From assembly GCF_019285735.1 (NCBI RefSeq), contig NZ_CP079107.1, forward strand, positions 2,108,001-2,172,000: a stretch of 64,000 nt of DNA. Reading direction: 5' to 3'. The DNA is from Paeniglutamicibacter sp. Y32M11 (lineage in GTDB: Bacteria; Actinomycetota; Actinomycetes; Actinomycetales; Micrococcaceae). Position 1 is the first letter of the stretch, and every line of letters starts with the position of its first letter. This document shows positions 1 to 8,823 of the stretch, piece after piece. A program made the translations under genes and the position numbers. Below the pieces are notes generated by a model. It worked only from the letters and a program-made list of their open reading frames with translations. It did no database searches and was not told the origin of the DNA.

Positions 1-875
1 TAGGACCCGCGGGCGATGGCCGGGGTGTTGTGCAGCCATTGGGCCGCCTCGTCGATGGCCGCTGTCACTGCTTCCGGGGAGGTATCGCCGGCGCGCAGGG
101 AACGGGCCAGTGACAGCGCGGCCACGACGGTGCCCTGCCAGGTGCGGAAGTCCTTGGCGGTGAAGCCGTGCCCCGCCACCTCGCCGAGGTACGCATTGAC
201 CTCGTCGTCCGAAACAGGCTTCCATTCCTTGCGCCGTCCCATGCGCACCGCGTGGCAAATGGCCGGGCCCGAGCGGGGGGTGTGCGGTAGGGCGGCAAAG
301 TACGCGGCCAGCAGCTTGTCCGTGAGCGCGACGTCCCAATCGCCGGCGGACTTGCCACGGAACCTCAGGTGGATAGTGTCGCCCTCCACGCTCACGTGGC
401 GCTTGAGCAGCGTGGTGGCGCCAAAAGAACCATTCTCCTGGGCATAGGCGGCGCCTCCGACCCGGAGCCCGGCGTTGTCCATCAGGCGTACCGCGGCAGC
501 CAGTGCCCGCAGCCGGGGCGCCCGCTCTTGCTTGAGGTCGCGGGTGACTCTTCGGCGGATCGTGGGCAGGCGCTGGGCGAAGGCCAGGGAGCGAATGAAT
601 TTCTCGTGTTCGCGCATTTGCCGCCATCGGGGGTGGTAGATGTATTGCAGCCGCCCGGCGGCGTCCACGCCGGTGGCCTGGATGTGGGCCGAGGGGGCGG
701 AAGCGATCCACACCTGGGTCCAAGCCGGGGGGATGGCCAGCGCGTTGATGCGCTCGAGCAGGCGAGCGGAATGGATCCTGCGGCCGTTGGCCGAGATGTA
801 GCTGAATCCGCGTCCGGCGACCCTGCGTCGGATGCCCTTGGTGCCGGGCTGAACCCGTTCCAGTTCTTGGTCCAT
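1..875 (-). CDS. DNA topoisomerase IB (3' end beyond the window edge)
   Basis: The minus-strand frame opens with ATG at 873-875 and stays open to base 1, giving about 291 residues without a stop. It reads as a eukaryote/poxvirus-type IB topoisomerase, which relaxes supercoils by nicking one strand through a 3'-phosphotyrosine. Visible family features are the N-terminal IPPAWTQVWI segment, HPRWRQMREHEKF, the RLMDNAGLRVGG region with its active-site arginine, and KDFRTWQGTV. The catalytic tyrosine near the C-terminus should lie beyond the window. The start codon directly abuts the Ku stop codon (876-878), so the two genes are probably cotranscribed. Confidence 0.9.
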   Translation of the reverse strand, partial: MDQELERVQPGTKGIRRRVAGRGFSYISANGRRIHSARLLERINALAIPPAWTQVWIASAPSAHIQATGVDAAGRLQYIYHPRWRQMREHEKFIRSLAFAQRLPTIRRRVTRDLKQERAPRLRALAAAVRLMDNAGLRVGGAAYAQENGSFGATTLLKRHVSVEGDTIHLRFRGKSAGDWDVALTDKLLAAYFAALPHTPRSGPAICHAVRMGRRKEWKPVSDDEVNAYLGEVAGHGFTAKDFRTWQGTVVAALSLARSLRAGDTSPEAVTAAIDEAAQWLHNTPAIARGS

Positions 876-1853
876 CTAGGCTCCCTTGCGGGTCTTTGTC
901 CGGGCTGCAGTGGTCTCGGAGGCCTTCTTCTTGGCGGGCGTATTCTTCTTGGCCGAGGCTTTCTTCTTGGTGGAAGGCTTCTTTTGGGCGGACGTCTCGG
1001 CCCGCTTCGAATCAGGGGCGCTCCTGGTGTCCGCGCTCTTTCCCGCCGCCGGTTTGGCGGGAGTTCGCTTGTTGGCGATGCTGCGTTTGAGCGCCTCCAT
1101 CAAATCGATCACGTCCCCCTGTTCCCCCGTGTCCGAGGTGTCGCCGGTCCCGAAGGTGGCCTCGGTGTCCAGTGCGTCGCCTTGCTTGAGCTTCTCGCGA
1201 ATCAGCGTGCGCAGCTGCACCTGGTAGTCGTCCTCGAATTCCTCCGGGGTGAAGTCGGTGGTGAATTGCTTGACCAGGGCCGCGGACATCTTCATCTCCT
1301 GCGGACTGATCTTGCTGGCGGTGCGGGCGGAAGCGAAATCTGCCTCGCGCACCTCATCGGCCCACAGCATCCCCTGCAGGACCATCACGTCCCCGCGCAC
1401 CCGCAGGATGCCCAAGCGGGTCTTTTGCCGCAGGGCAAACTTCACCACCGCCGTCAGTTCCGTTTCCTCGAGGGTCTGGCGCAGCAAGGCGTAGGCCTTG
1501 GGCGACTTCGAATCCGGGGCGAGGTAGTAACTGCGCTCCAGCATGATCGGGTCGATCTGGTCGTTGGGAACAAACTGGACGACGTCGATTTCCCGGCTTT
1601 TCTCCGCGGGGAGGGCTTCCATGTCCTCGTCGCTGAGCACAACGGTGCGTTCCCCGTCGTCAAAGGCCTTGTCGATGCGTTCGTAGGGGATCTTCTTCCC
1701 GCATTTCTCACACTTGCGCTGGTAGCGGATCCGCCCGCCGTCCGCGTCGTGCACCTGGTGCAGGTCCACATCGTGGTCCTCGGTGGCGCCGTAGGCCTTG
1801 ACGGGCACATTGACCAGACCAAATGCGATGGATCCGCTCCAGATTGCTCTCAT
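876..1853 (-). CDS. ku: Ku protein, non-homologous end joining
   Basis: This is bacterial Ku, a homodimeric ring that binds double-strand DNA ends and recruits ligase. The start is set by the conserved N-terminus [19 protein letters not shown] at 1853; an upstream in-frame extension has no family support. The Ku core covers about residues 1-255 and includes the [18 protein letters not shown] segment, [16 protein letters not shown] and the [13 protein letters not shown] region. The last 70 residues or so are rich in Lys and Ala, a tail found in many actinobacterial Ku proteins and thought to aid DNA binding. The protein is 325 aa. No LigD gene is visible nearby; the direct partner is topoisomerase IB downstream. 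Confidence 0.95.
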   Translation of the reverse strand: MRAIWSGSIAFGLVNVPVKAYGATEDHDVDLHQVHDADGGRIRYQRKCEKCGKKIPYERIDKAFDDGERTVVLSDEDMEALPAEKSREIDVVQFVPNDQIDPIMLERSYYLAPDSKSPKAYALLRQTLEETELTAVVKFALRQKTRLGILRVRGDVMVLQGMLWADEVREADFASARTASKISPQEMKMSAALVKQFTTDFTPEEFEDDYQVQLRTLIREKLKQGDALDTEATFGTGDTSDTGEQGDVIDLMEALKRSIANKRTPAKPAAGKSADTRSAPDSKRAETSAQKKPSTKKKASAKKNTPAKKKASETTAARTKTRKGA

Positions 1854-1869
1854 GGACCCAGTCAAGCAC

Positions 1870-2695
1870 CCGCGCCCGGCCTTGACCAGTGAATGCACGC
1901 CGGACAGGGCGTCGGTGCAGAGTGTTCCACCGCCCGCTGATTTCCGGTCCCTGCTCGCCGTGGGTGGGAAAGGCTCCCTCGCGCAGCCCACCGGTGATGG
2001 AGGGCTCGTAATTCACATGGGGATTCTGCCCCTCGCCCAGGTCCTTGCCCGCCGATATCTGTACGCCGCGCAGATTCGTGACCGCAGTGGCGTTTTTGGC
2101 CGAATTGACCGGTAGCTACAAATAGTTGGGGCCGACTCGGTAACGCTGGGTATCGCTGTAGCTGAACGTGCGGCCCACCAGTATCTGTCATCGTAGAAGT
2201 CCAGCATGTTCACCAGCACGCCGGTGCCGAAAGCGATCTGCTCGTTTTCGTTGTGGTGGTCGGCGACATTGCGGTCTAGGGCCATGGCGCCGATCAGCTG
2301 GGGCTCGAAACCCTGTTCCGGTTAGGTCTTTGCGCCCTCGAGCGGATCCCAGCCCAGGCTGGCGGTGGATGAGATCCGGGAACGTGATGGCGTCCCTGAT
2401 GAAGAACACGGCCGGTGGTTGCCCGCCCGGTCCGAGTTTCCGTCCTTCGGGTAGAATTTCACCGCAAAGCCACGCGGCTACCTGGCCACCTCCGTGGAAT
2501 CCCGTCCGCCGGTGACCGTGGAGAATCGGATGGCGACGTCGGTTTTCTTGCCGGCCTCCTGGAAGAGCTCGGCCCGGGTGTACCTGGAAATGGGTTCGTC
2601 GCCTCATGTGCCAGTGTCCTCAAAGTTTCCAAGGGCCGCAAAATCCACTGGCGTGAACCACCCGTTCCGGTTCCACTGTGTAACCGATCAGGGGA
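1870..2695 (-). pseudogene. Decayed monofunctional catalase (kat relic)
   Basis: Pieces of a clade-type haem catalase can be read in order on the minus strand but in changing frames. They are ERVVHASG near 2660, then [34 protein letters not shown] followed by a stop and PRGFAVKFY, VFFIRDAITFPDLIH, LDRNVADHHNENEQIAF, a YSDTQRYRVG-like stretch, and [13 protein letters not shown] near 2010. At least two stops and several frameshifts separate them, and the C-terminal part of the family is missing before the Ku start. It is therefore a dead gene. The order of motifs makes the identification firm; the exact ends are approximate. Confidence 0.85.
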
Positions 2696-2720
2696 GCCGT
2701 CTAGGGTAGTGCAGGCGCCC

Positions 2721-3140
2721 TCAGTCCTCGGGTCCTTGCCCGGCATCGAAGTGTTTCCGATACCGCTGTTCGGCCTCTGCAAGCAGGCCGCGGGAGAGCA
2801 ATGCGACGGGCTCGACCCTCTCCAGCAGTGGTTCGCAGTCCGGCCCCCGCCCAACGATGGTGCCGCGGGCGACCCAGGCGACGCGCTCGGGATTCTTTTC
2901 GCCCAGGTGCTTGTATTGGCACAGTTGCCTGGCCAACCAGTCGGCCAGCGGTCGTGACCACCAGAGCTCGGGGGATAATGGATTGACCGAAAGCCCGGGC
3001 AATTCAATGCCGCTTTCGGTATCGACGCTTCCGCCCTCGCGGTCATGATCCCAACCTTTCGAATACCTGACATAGAGGTCCGGAGAGTCTTTGACCAATG
3101 CTTCCAACTCCGTCAGCGCTTCCAGGGTCGGTATCTCCAT
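2721..3140 (-). CDS. DUF6098-type protein, intact copy
   Basis: This is a 139-residue soluble protein with the look of the actinobacterial DUF6098 family. Seen features are DLYVRYSKG near residue 22, SGIELPGLSVNPLSPE, the WW-SRPLADWLARQLCQY block, and GPDCEPLL. No function is established for this family. A second copy, interrupted by two stops, lies at 7463-7990, so the gene was duplicated locally. The start ATG at 3140 is the first in frame and gives the expected N-terminal helix. No signal peptide or membrane segment is present. Confidence 0.75.
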   Translation of the reverse strand: MEIPTLEALTELEALVKDSPDLYVRYSKGWDHDREGGSVDTESGIELPGLSVNPLSPELWWSRPLADWLARQLCQYKHLGEKNPERVAWVARGTIVGRGPDCEPLLERVEPVALLSRGLLAEAEQRYRKHFDAGQGPED

Positions 3141-3341
3141 TGCACTCCTGCCTCACATCGGTGGTGGAAGAATACGGGCCCGAACAGCGGGGGAGCTGCG
3201 GTGCAACCGCTGGCCTGCATCACACTACCGGCTGGCTGCGACCCTTACCACGGCGCCGGCAATGTCGCAGTGGTAAGGGTCACCGTGGCCGGGAAGGATG
3301 GTTTGCGCGCCGGTGTCCGCCGCCACCTTCGCGGGCGGGAT

Positions 3342-3809
3342 CTAGCCGAGTTCGGTGTCTCGGTTCCTGCGGTTCGGGCGGGTACGCAGCAGCCCGAGCA
3401 CCAGCATGCCGACACCCAGGACCAGGTGCAGCCAGTTGTCGGCATTGTTGAGCGGGATGAAGTTCGCCGCGCTGTCATGGTCAATGACCAGTCCGTAGAT
3501 CCACAGGGCCAGGTAGATGATGCCTCCAACGAGCAGGTAGGCCCTCGCCAGGCGGACGGACCTGGCCATGGACAGCCCGGCGACGCCAAAAATCAGGTGG
3601 ACGGCATTGTGGAGGTAGGAAACCTGGAACACCCCGAGCAACAGTGCCCCGGAATGGTGTCCGGCGCCCGCAAGCTGGTCGTAGTTGCTGGTAATGCCCG
3701 GGATGAACCCCAGGATGCCAAAGAGCAGGAAGACCGCTCCGACGGCCATTGCCGCCTTCTCGACGGCGCTTCTAACTTCGGCTTGTCCCGTGTTCTCGTA
3801 CGTGGCCAT
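3342..3809 (-). CDS. DUF4383-type four-helix membrane protein
   Basis: The protein is 155 residues with four hydrophobic segments at about residues 22-42, 58-80, 85-105 and 115-138. The sequence pattern (HNAVHLIFGVAGL, NNADNWLHLVLGVGML) matches the DUF4383 family of small integral membrane proteins common in actinomycetes. Its function is unknown. I chose the ATG at 3809 because a GGGAG Shine-Dalgarno lies just upstream; the longer in-frame extension to 4013 is low-complexity and unlikely. It stands alone, reading away from the neighbouring short gene at 4010. Confidence 0.8.
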   Translation of the reverse strand: MATYENTGQAEVRSAVEKAAMAVGAVFLLFGILGFIPGITSNYDQLAGAGHHSGALLLGVFQVSYLHNAVHLIFGVAGLSMARSVRLARAYLLVGGIIYLALWIYGLVIDHDSAANFIPLNNADNWLHLVLGVGMLVLGLLRTRPNRRNRDTELG

Positions 3810-4009
3810 GATTCGCTCCCTACTTGGTGGTTTGCATATGATGGTTTGTGGAAATCCCGGCGGGATCCGGGCCGATGGCCCTTTTGCAGGGGCCTCGGCA
3901 ATGTTTGGGGCCCCGCCGGCGTCGGTGGCCCAGCTGTGGCCGGCCCTCCGGGTGTACGAAGCGAACGGTCCGGCCGAATCCTCCTGAGCGTCCTTCGGGC
4001 CCCGACGCG

Positions 4010-4207
4010 TCAACGCCTTGCGTCGCCCACGGGGATCCGGATCTCGGCGGGGGATAAGCCGCCGGCCGCGGCGACGTCAGCGGCCGGGATCCCTCGATCC
4101 AGGGCATTGCGGTTGACAGCATCCAGAGTTTCCAGCCGTTCGCGCAGCAGCGAACGGGCCGTGGCAACGTCCTGCGCGGCTGCGCGGACCAGCTCCAGCT
4201 CATGCAC
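4010..4207 (-). CDS. Small helical protein of unknown function
   Basis: This is a 65-residue reading frame beginning MHELELVRAAAQDVATARSL and ending in IRIPVGDARR. It looks like one or two amphipathic helices followed by a short AADVAAAGGLSPAEI helix-turn-helix-like segment. Third positions are GC-rich as in real genes of this genome, which is why I keep it. I do not recognise the family. Similar short Arg/Ala-rich proteins occur on actinobacterial plasmids and phages, but that link is only a guess. Confidence 0.5.
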   Translation of the reverse strand: MHELELVRAAAQDVATARSLLRERLETLDAVNRNALDRGIPAADVAAAGGLSPAEIRIPVGDARR

Positions 4208-4637
4208 GGCATCCGCCTTTCGCCTGTGACTTCATGGTCCTGGTTCCTTTCGGTGTCGTGGCCCGCCAACCGGCGCGCGGTGCGCCGACGGGAAGGCCGG
4301 GCATGCGGGGTGTCCGGTGCAACCCGGTGTAACGAGGAATTCACGGAATTCCCATTCGGGCCGCCCTGCCCAGATTTCCGCAAGAATGTTCAAGGGGCAC
4401 GTGGACCACTGCATGGTCCCAGCAGAGCGTGGTTACGGGGCCTTCTTCCCGGATATCTAAAGATAAGCATCCCCTTCATGGCCGATCAAGGATTTGGCAC
4501 GCGTCCGGACTGCGCCGAAGGATGGCGGGCTACGCCCCGGCCGCGGAAAGCCCACAGATCCCTGCGCTTTTGGATTAACAAATGTGTAGGCTTGGAGCAG
4601 GACACCCGTTCTTCGTCCTCCAGTGAAAGGTGTGCCC
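4208..4637. other. Intergenic region between divergent genes
   Basis: About 430 bases separate the small minus-strand gene from the GAF-ANTAR operon. All frames here are interrupted or lack recognisable protein sequence. The operon promoter must lie in this stretch. I see an AAAGG Shine-Dalgarno at about 4626 ahead of the ATG at 4638, but no convincing -35/-10 pair. Confidence 0.5.
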
Positions 4638-5369
4638 ATGGTCCAGGTCGAGAGGTCCCTCCCGCTTGCTCAGGAACTGGCCGCGGTTGCCGCAAGTGCC
4701 GCCGGCTTGCTGCTGACCGAGAACACCGTTGCCGAAACACTGAAACTCATCACCTCGGTGGCGAAGTCGAGTGTCCCCTATGCCGCAGGTGCCGGGGTGA
4801 CCCTGATAGACGCCAACGCCCGAAAGACCAGCGCTGCGGCCTCCGACGAGGTCGTCGAGCGGGCCGATGCCCTGCAATACGAAATCGAGCAGGGTCCCTG
4901 TCTCTCCGCCTGGGCGAGCGGGGAAACCATCGTCGTCCAGGACATCGTCAGGGACGAGCGATGGTCCGATTGGTCGGCCGCCGTGACGCCGCTAGGTGTC
5001 GCTTCGTCCATCAGCGTCCCGCTGATCTTTGGCTCGGAAACCTTCGGGGCGGTGAAGGTCTATGCGACCGAGCCCCAGGCATTCACCGAACGCTCCCGCG
5101 CCGTCCTTGAATTGCTGGCCCGACAGGCAGCCGTCCTGCTCAAGCACGCCACCACCGCGGAGCAGGCCAAGAAGCTCAGCGAGGACCTGCGCAGAACCTT
5201 GCATTCACGCGACGTCATCGGCATGGCCAAGGGCATCCTTATGGAACGCTTCGGGCTCGACGCCGAGGCGGCGGCGCGGCACCTGATGAAGCAGGCGGTC
5301 TCCGAGGACCGGACCCTGGGGGAGATTGCGGCAGGGCTAGTCGAGGCAGCCGGCCGGCAAGGCTCCTGA
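4638..5369 (+). CDS. GAF-ANTAR regulator (putative transcription antiterminator)
   Basis: The protein is 243 residues. Residues about 15-165 form a GAF sensor domain, with EQGPCLSAWASGE in the position typical of this class. Residues about 170-235 form an ANTAR RNA-binding domain, including SRDVIGMAKGILMERFGLDA and a second helix ending in LGEIAAGLVEA. ANTAR proteins bind paired RNA stem-loops and prevent termination. The ATG at 4638 is preferred over a GTG at 4623 because AAAGG sits 8 bases before it. It is the first gene of a three-gene operon whose third gene is a diverged relative. Confidence 0.88.
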   Translation: MVQVERSLPLAQELAAVAASAAGLLLTENTVAETLKLITSVAKSSVPYAAGAGVTLIDANARKTSAAASDEVVERADALQYEIEQGPCLSAWASGETIVVQDIVRDERWSDWSAAVTPLGVASSISVPLIFGSETFGAVKVYATEPQAFTERSRAVLELLARQAAVLLKHATTAEQAKKLSEDLRRTLHSRDVIGMAKGILMERFGLDAEAAARHLMKQAVSEDRTLGEIAAGLVEAAGRQGS

Positions 5370-5386
5370 CGACAGGGGGATTGGCC

Positions 5387-5662
5387 ATGGAAATTGACGA
5401 CGACGACCTGCAACTCAAGCAATTGCGCCAGGCCCTGCCCCTGGCCGGCCTGAGCGTGGGCGAACTGTGGCTGCGCTATTTCGGCATTGGCGGCTCGGCC
5501 GGCCAGTTCGAGATCGAGGCTTACCTTTACGCCGCGCACTCCCTGCCGACGCTGGAACGCGATCTGGTGGCCCACGCCATCAACGAACGGTTCATGGACC
5601 TCGGCCTGGACGTGCGAGTTCCCTACTCCACGGATATCGATCCGGGCCAGCAGGAGAGCTGA
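5387..5662 (+). CDS. Small acidic protein between two GAF-ANTAR genes
   Basis: The protein is 91 residues, beginning with an acidic run (MEIDDDDLQLKQLRQ) and containing LPLAGLSVGELWLRYFGIGG and an ERDLVAHAINERFMDLG helix. GGGGGA lies a few bases upstream of ATG 5387, which decides the start over a TTG at 5381. Its stop overlaps the next start (TGATG at 5660-5664), so translation is probably coupled. I do not recognise a named family. Its place between two sensor regulators suggests a role with them. Confidence 0.75.
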   Translation: MEIDDDDLQLKQLRQALPLAGLSVGELWLRYFGIGGSAGQFEIEAYLYAAHSLPTLERDLVAHAINERFMDLGLDVRVPYSTDIDPGQQES

Positions 5663-6381
5663 TGGGCAGGCAGGGAAACGATTCGCGGCACCAGGAAGAC
5701 CTTCAGGACCTGCTGCTCGATAGCCGAGGATTCACCGAATTCATGCTGGAACTGGTGCTGATTGCCGCCTCCGGGATGGGCGGGGGAGAACCGGTGCTGT
5801 GTTCCATCACGGTGGAGCGCGAAGGCTTTCCGCTCACGGTTGCCAGCAGCGACGCCGCGGCCATGGCCCTGGACGAACGCCAGTATGCCGTCGGCGACGG
5901 CCCCTGCCTCACGGCGCTGCGTCAGCAGCGCAAGGTCCATATCCAGGACCTGGGCGCGGCGTCTCGGTGGGAAGGCTACGCGCGGGAAATTGCCTCCAGC
6001 GGCGTGTGTTCGATCCTTGCCGTCCCCGTGGAAGCCGGCAGTGGCACCCAGGCGGCGCTCAATTGCTATGCCCGCGACCCGGGAGTCATGGACGAGGCCT
6101 TTGTCGCCGCCGTCGAGGCCTTTGCGGAATCGATCTCGCGCATCCTGCGCCTGGCCCTGAGGTTCCACCTGCCCGCATTCGCCGTGGCCGACCTGGACGC
6201 CGAACTGCGCGGTCGCGCCCTGGTGGATGCGGCCGTTGCGGTGGTCATGGCCAGGGACAAGTGCGGGAGGTCGGAGGCCTTCTCACGACTTAGCCGCTCG
6301 GCCTTCGAAGGCGGGCTGCGGCTGAAGGAAAGGGCGATCCAGGTGCTGCGTGAGGCGCGGCGGGCCCAGGGGATTGAATAG
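5662..6381 (+). CDS. GAF-ANTAR regulator with diverged ANTAR domain
   Basis: The protein is 239 residues. The GAF-like domain covers about residues 20-165 (YAVGDGPCLTALRQQRKVHI, SILAVPVEA). The C-terminal 65 residues keep the ANTAR layout: RALVDAAVAVVMARDKCGRS, then EAFSRLSRSAFEGG and LKERAIQVL. They lack the usual IGMAKGILM signature, so RNA recognition may differ from the first gene's. It starts with ATG 5662 overlapping the upstream stop, and ends the operon. Confidence 0.82.
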   Translation: MGRQGNDSRHQEDLQDLLLDSRGFTEFMLELVLIAASGMGGGEPVLCSITVEREGFPLTVASSDAAAMALDERQYAVGDGPCLTALRQQRKVHIQDLGAASRWEGYAREIASSGVCSILAVPVEAGSGTQAALNCYARDPGVMDEAFVAAVEAFAESISRILRLALRFHLPAFAVADLDAELRGRALVDAAVAVVMARDKCGRSEAFSRLSRSAFEGGLRLKERAIQVLREARRAQGIE

Positions 6382-7046
6382 GCTAGAAAACATGGTGGCA
6401 AGGCAGGGACACCGTCTTCGGGGCAGCGATCCGGCCGGAATCGACCTCATGCATCGGGCGGCGACGAGGGACCATGGACCCCTAGTTGCTAAAGATCCCA
6501 GTTGCGCGGGTTCCTGACCATGCTCCGTGCCGTTTCCGCCGTCCTCGGCTCGATCGGGGAGCGGGAGCTGGAATGTTCGATCACGTTGGTGCGCAGAAAC
6601 CTCGAACCTCTGCACGCCGGCAGCAGCGCGCGCCATTGAACTTGGCAGCTTGTTTCCCGGCAGCCGGCCCACGCCCTAGACGCCGGACCCGCATGACGCC
6701 GCGCTGCCGGCGGTCCAGGACACCGCCCGCGAATCCGGCTGGCCCATCGGTGCACGGTGCCTGCGTGCCGAAGGCATCCAGCAGCACTGACCGTGCCCAT
6801 GTTGCTGGATGGAGTGGACCTGGCCGTGTGCATGTTCTATTTACCCGTTGCCGAGGCCTTCGGCCACGGGGTCGTCCTGAGCGCAGCTGCCCGGGCGCGG
6901 CATTGTTCGCTGCAGGAGGCATTGCCAGCACACGTCCGTGCCGCGGCACACGGCGACAGGAAACGGCACTCCGCGGCCGTCGACCACTTGCAGGATGCGA
7001 AGTCGATCACCACGAGTAGCGGGTCCGGGTGCTAGGCGTTCACGAA
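6382..7046. other. Gene-poor stretch with traces of decayed coding sequence
   Basis: About 660 bases have no complete gene I can support. Around 6720-6790 the plus strand reads DTARESGWPIGARCLRAEG before a stop, with IELGSLFPGSRPTP and another stop upstream in the same frame. This has coding character but is interrupted and not recognised. A second open stretch at about 6795-7035 has no family resemblance. I read the region as decayed genes. Confidence 0.45.
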
Positions 7047-7334
7047 CTAGGTGCCTGTGCCGTAGCCGTGCAGCAATGTTGAATACGGGAGCGCCGGTGG
7101 CGTGGAGGTGCGAAAGCCCTGGTATTCCTCGCACTTGCCGCACCAGCATTCAACATCCCACTGCGCCGGTCCCGGGCCATGTCGCGGCACCGGTTTGACT
7201 TCCTCATAGACCATGTACTGGTCGCTATGGCAGTGACCGCAAATCGCCGGGGAACCCTGTTGCCGCGGGGAGATGAACGCTGCTGTGATCCTTTCGGTGC
7301 CGAGCGGCACCGATCTTTCATGTTGGGTTGTCAT
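7047..7334 (-). CDS. Small putative zinc-ribbon protein
   Basis: The protein is 95 residues with a CGHC pair near residue 32 and a CWCGKC cluster near residue 64. This spacing suits a zinc ribbon. Between them lies DQYMVYEEVKPVPRHGPG. The ATG at 7334 is preceded by a GAGGATCGG stretch, while the longer extension to 7484 lacks support. I do not recognise a named family and no function can be given. It stands between decayed regions and keeps an undamaged frame, which suggests it is still under selection. Confidence 0.6.
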   Translation of the reverse strand: MTTQHERSVPLGTERITAAFISPRQQGSPAICGHCHSDQYMVYEEVKPVPRHGPGPAQWDVECWCGKCEEYQGFRTSTPPALPYSTLLHGYGTGT

Positions 7335-7462
7335 GAGCCCGATCCTCGAAATTCCGAAAAGTTGCCAACGGATGACGTGTTTCCCGGGGTCTGGAGAAAC
7401 CACGCGTGGCCGGCGAACGCGTCGCAGGCCATCGATAAATTGATTATGCACAAAGCCCCATA

Positions 7463-7990
7463 TCAAAGACAAGGAATTCGACACGCACGGGCGCGCTTCA
7501 CGGACGATCCCACACGATGCACCGCGTTTTCTTGATCCTCGGCCGTAGCTTGTTGCCGTATGGGGCCTCGGGGGCCTTTTGCGGCATCAAAATTCCATCG
7601 GTAGCAATCCTCAGCCTCGGTGAGCAGGTTCGCAGGGAACAGCGCCACGGACCGGACATCGGCAAGCGGCGGCTCGCAGTCCGGGTCACGCCCAACCTCC
7701 ACGCCGCGCGTGACCTAGGTCAGGCGTCTGAGGTTCTTCTCGATCAGGTCCTTGAACCGGCAAAGCCGGCGAGAAATCCAGTAAGCCAGTGGGCGGGTCC
7801 ACCGGAGTTCGGGTGCCAAGGACCTGACTGACAGCCCCGGCAGCTCAAGGCCGCTTGTGGTGTTCCTGCTGCCATGCCTGGTATCGAATTCTCAACCATC
7901 GGAATACCTCACGTAAACATCCGGGATCCGGGTGACCAGCTCAACGAGATCGGTCAGCGGTCCAGCACCCTCAAGCCAGCCATTGCGCGA
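7463..7990 (-). pseudogene. DUF6098-type protein, second copy with two in-frame stops
   Basis: One continuous minus-strand frame reproduces the family seen at 2721-3140: IPDVYVRYSDG, a TGA at 7892-7894, SGLELPGLSVRSLAPELRW, RPLAYWISRRLCRFKDL, a TAG at 7715-7717, then VTRGVEVGRDPDCEPPL. Both stops occupy positions that are tryptophan in the intact copy (YSKGWDHD and RVAWVARG), consistent with TGG to TGA and TGG to TAG changes. The N-terminal start appears to be in a shifted frame near 7985. The rest of the frame is well preserved, so inactivation looks recent. Confidence 0.8.
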
Positions 7991-8298
7991 CCTCCGGCCC
8001 ATCGTGTGCTGCATCATCAGTTCCCGTCGAAAACCTGCCACCGGTGGCCATACTGGACTCCTTGCCGTGAATCCCTTGGGGTCCCGCACCGCTGCCCGGG
8101 CCCTTCCGGGCGCACCGTCCGTAGCCCGACACCAACGGCCCCGGGGGCGATGCACAGGCAAACACATCCCCGTGCCGCACCGGCACGAATGATTCCGCTG
8201 GCGGAGTGCAAAAAGCTTGCCGCCGGGCAGGGGCGTCGTTAAATTGGGTCGTGTCATCCCGCTTGGACAGGGGGCGAGGCTCAAAAAGGAGAAGAACC

Positions 8299-8823
8299 AT
8301 GGAAGATGAAGACACCTCCGGACAGTTCGAAGACGGGTCCGAGGAGCAGGGGGAGAACCGGATGGAAGACCGCTCGGGCGCACCCGGCGGCCCGGGGATC
8401 AGCGAGGATCCGGAATCCGGGCAGTTTGTCGCAGGCAACGGTGAATCCGGTGGCGATGTGAGCACCGGCGGCTACGGCGGCAGCCAGGGCTCGGGTGGTT
8501 CGCAGGCCGCACCCTACGACTCGGGGTTCCAGGTCGGGGCTGGCGGCGAAGCGGCGGCTGGCGCCGTTTCCGGGGGACAGGGTTCCGACACTCAGCAGAC
8601 CAGCGGGTTTGATGAGGAGGGCCAGTCGGGCTTCCGCAACGATCCCGACGCCGGTGCCGAGTCCTTGGGAGCGACCGACCAAAGCCCCCTTGCCGGGGAC
8701 ACCGGCACCGGCGGCTTTGACGCGCGAGGCGAGGCCGAGCGAACCGAATCCGGTGAAACCGGTGACCGGCAGCGCCCGGACAAAGAGGAGACCGAGGACG
8801 AATTTGAACGCGGGGACGACTGA
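8299..8823 (+). CDS. Acidic, Gly/Ser-rich disordered protein
   Basis: The protein is 174 residues of low-complexity sequence dominated by Gly, Ser, Glu, Asp and Gln, for example GGYGGSQGSGGSQ and a very acidic C-terminus ending EDEFERGDD. No fold, signal peptide or membrane segment is visible. The ATG at 8299 follows AAAGGAGAAG, a good ribosome site, and the longer upstream extension is dropped. Hydrophilic proteins of this kind are often stress or desiccation related in actinomycetes, but that is inference from composition only. Confidence 0.6.
   Translation: MEDEDTSGQFEDGSEEQGENRMEDRSGAPGGPGISEDPESGQFVAGNGESGGDVSTGGYGGSQGSGGSQAAPYDSGFQVGAGGEAAAGAVSGGQGSDTQQTSGFDEEGQSGFRNDPDAGAESLGATDQSPLAGDTGTGGFDARGEAERTESGETGDRQRPDKEETEDEFERGDD

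Noticed and set aside
369-1892. 507-residue plus-strand reading frame
   Set aside because: It runs antisense to topoisomerase IB and Ku, both firmly identified. Composition is typical of a high-GC shadow frame.
6486-7019. 177-residue plus-strand frame
   Set aside because: Arg/Pro-rich composition without domain resemblance; in-frame traces in other frames suggest decayed DNA instead.
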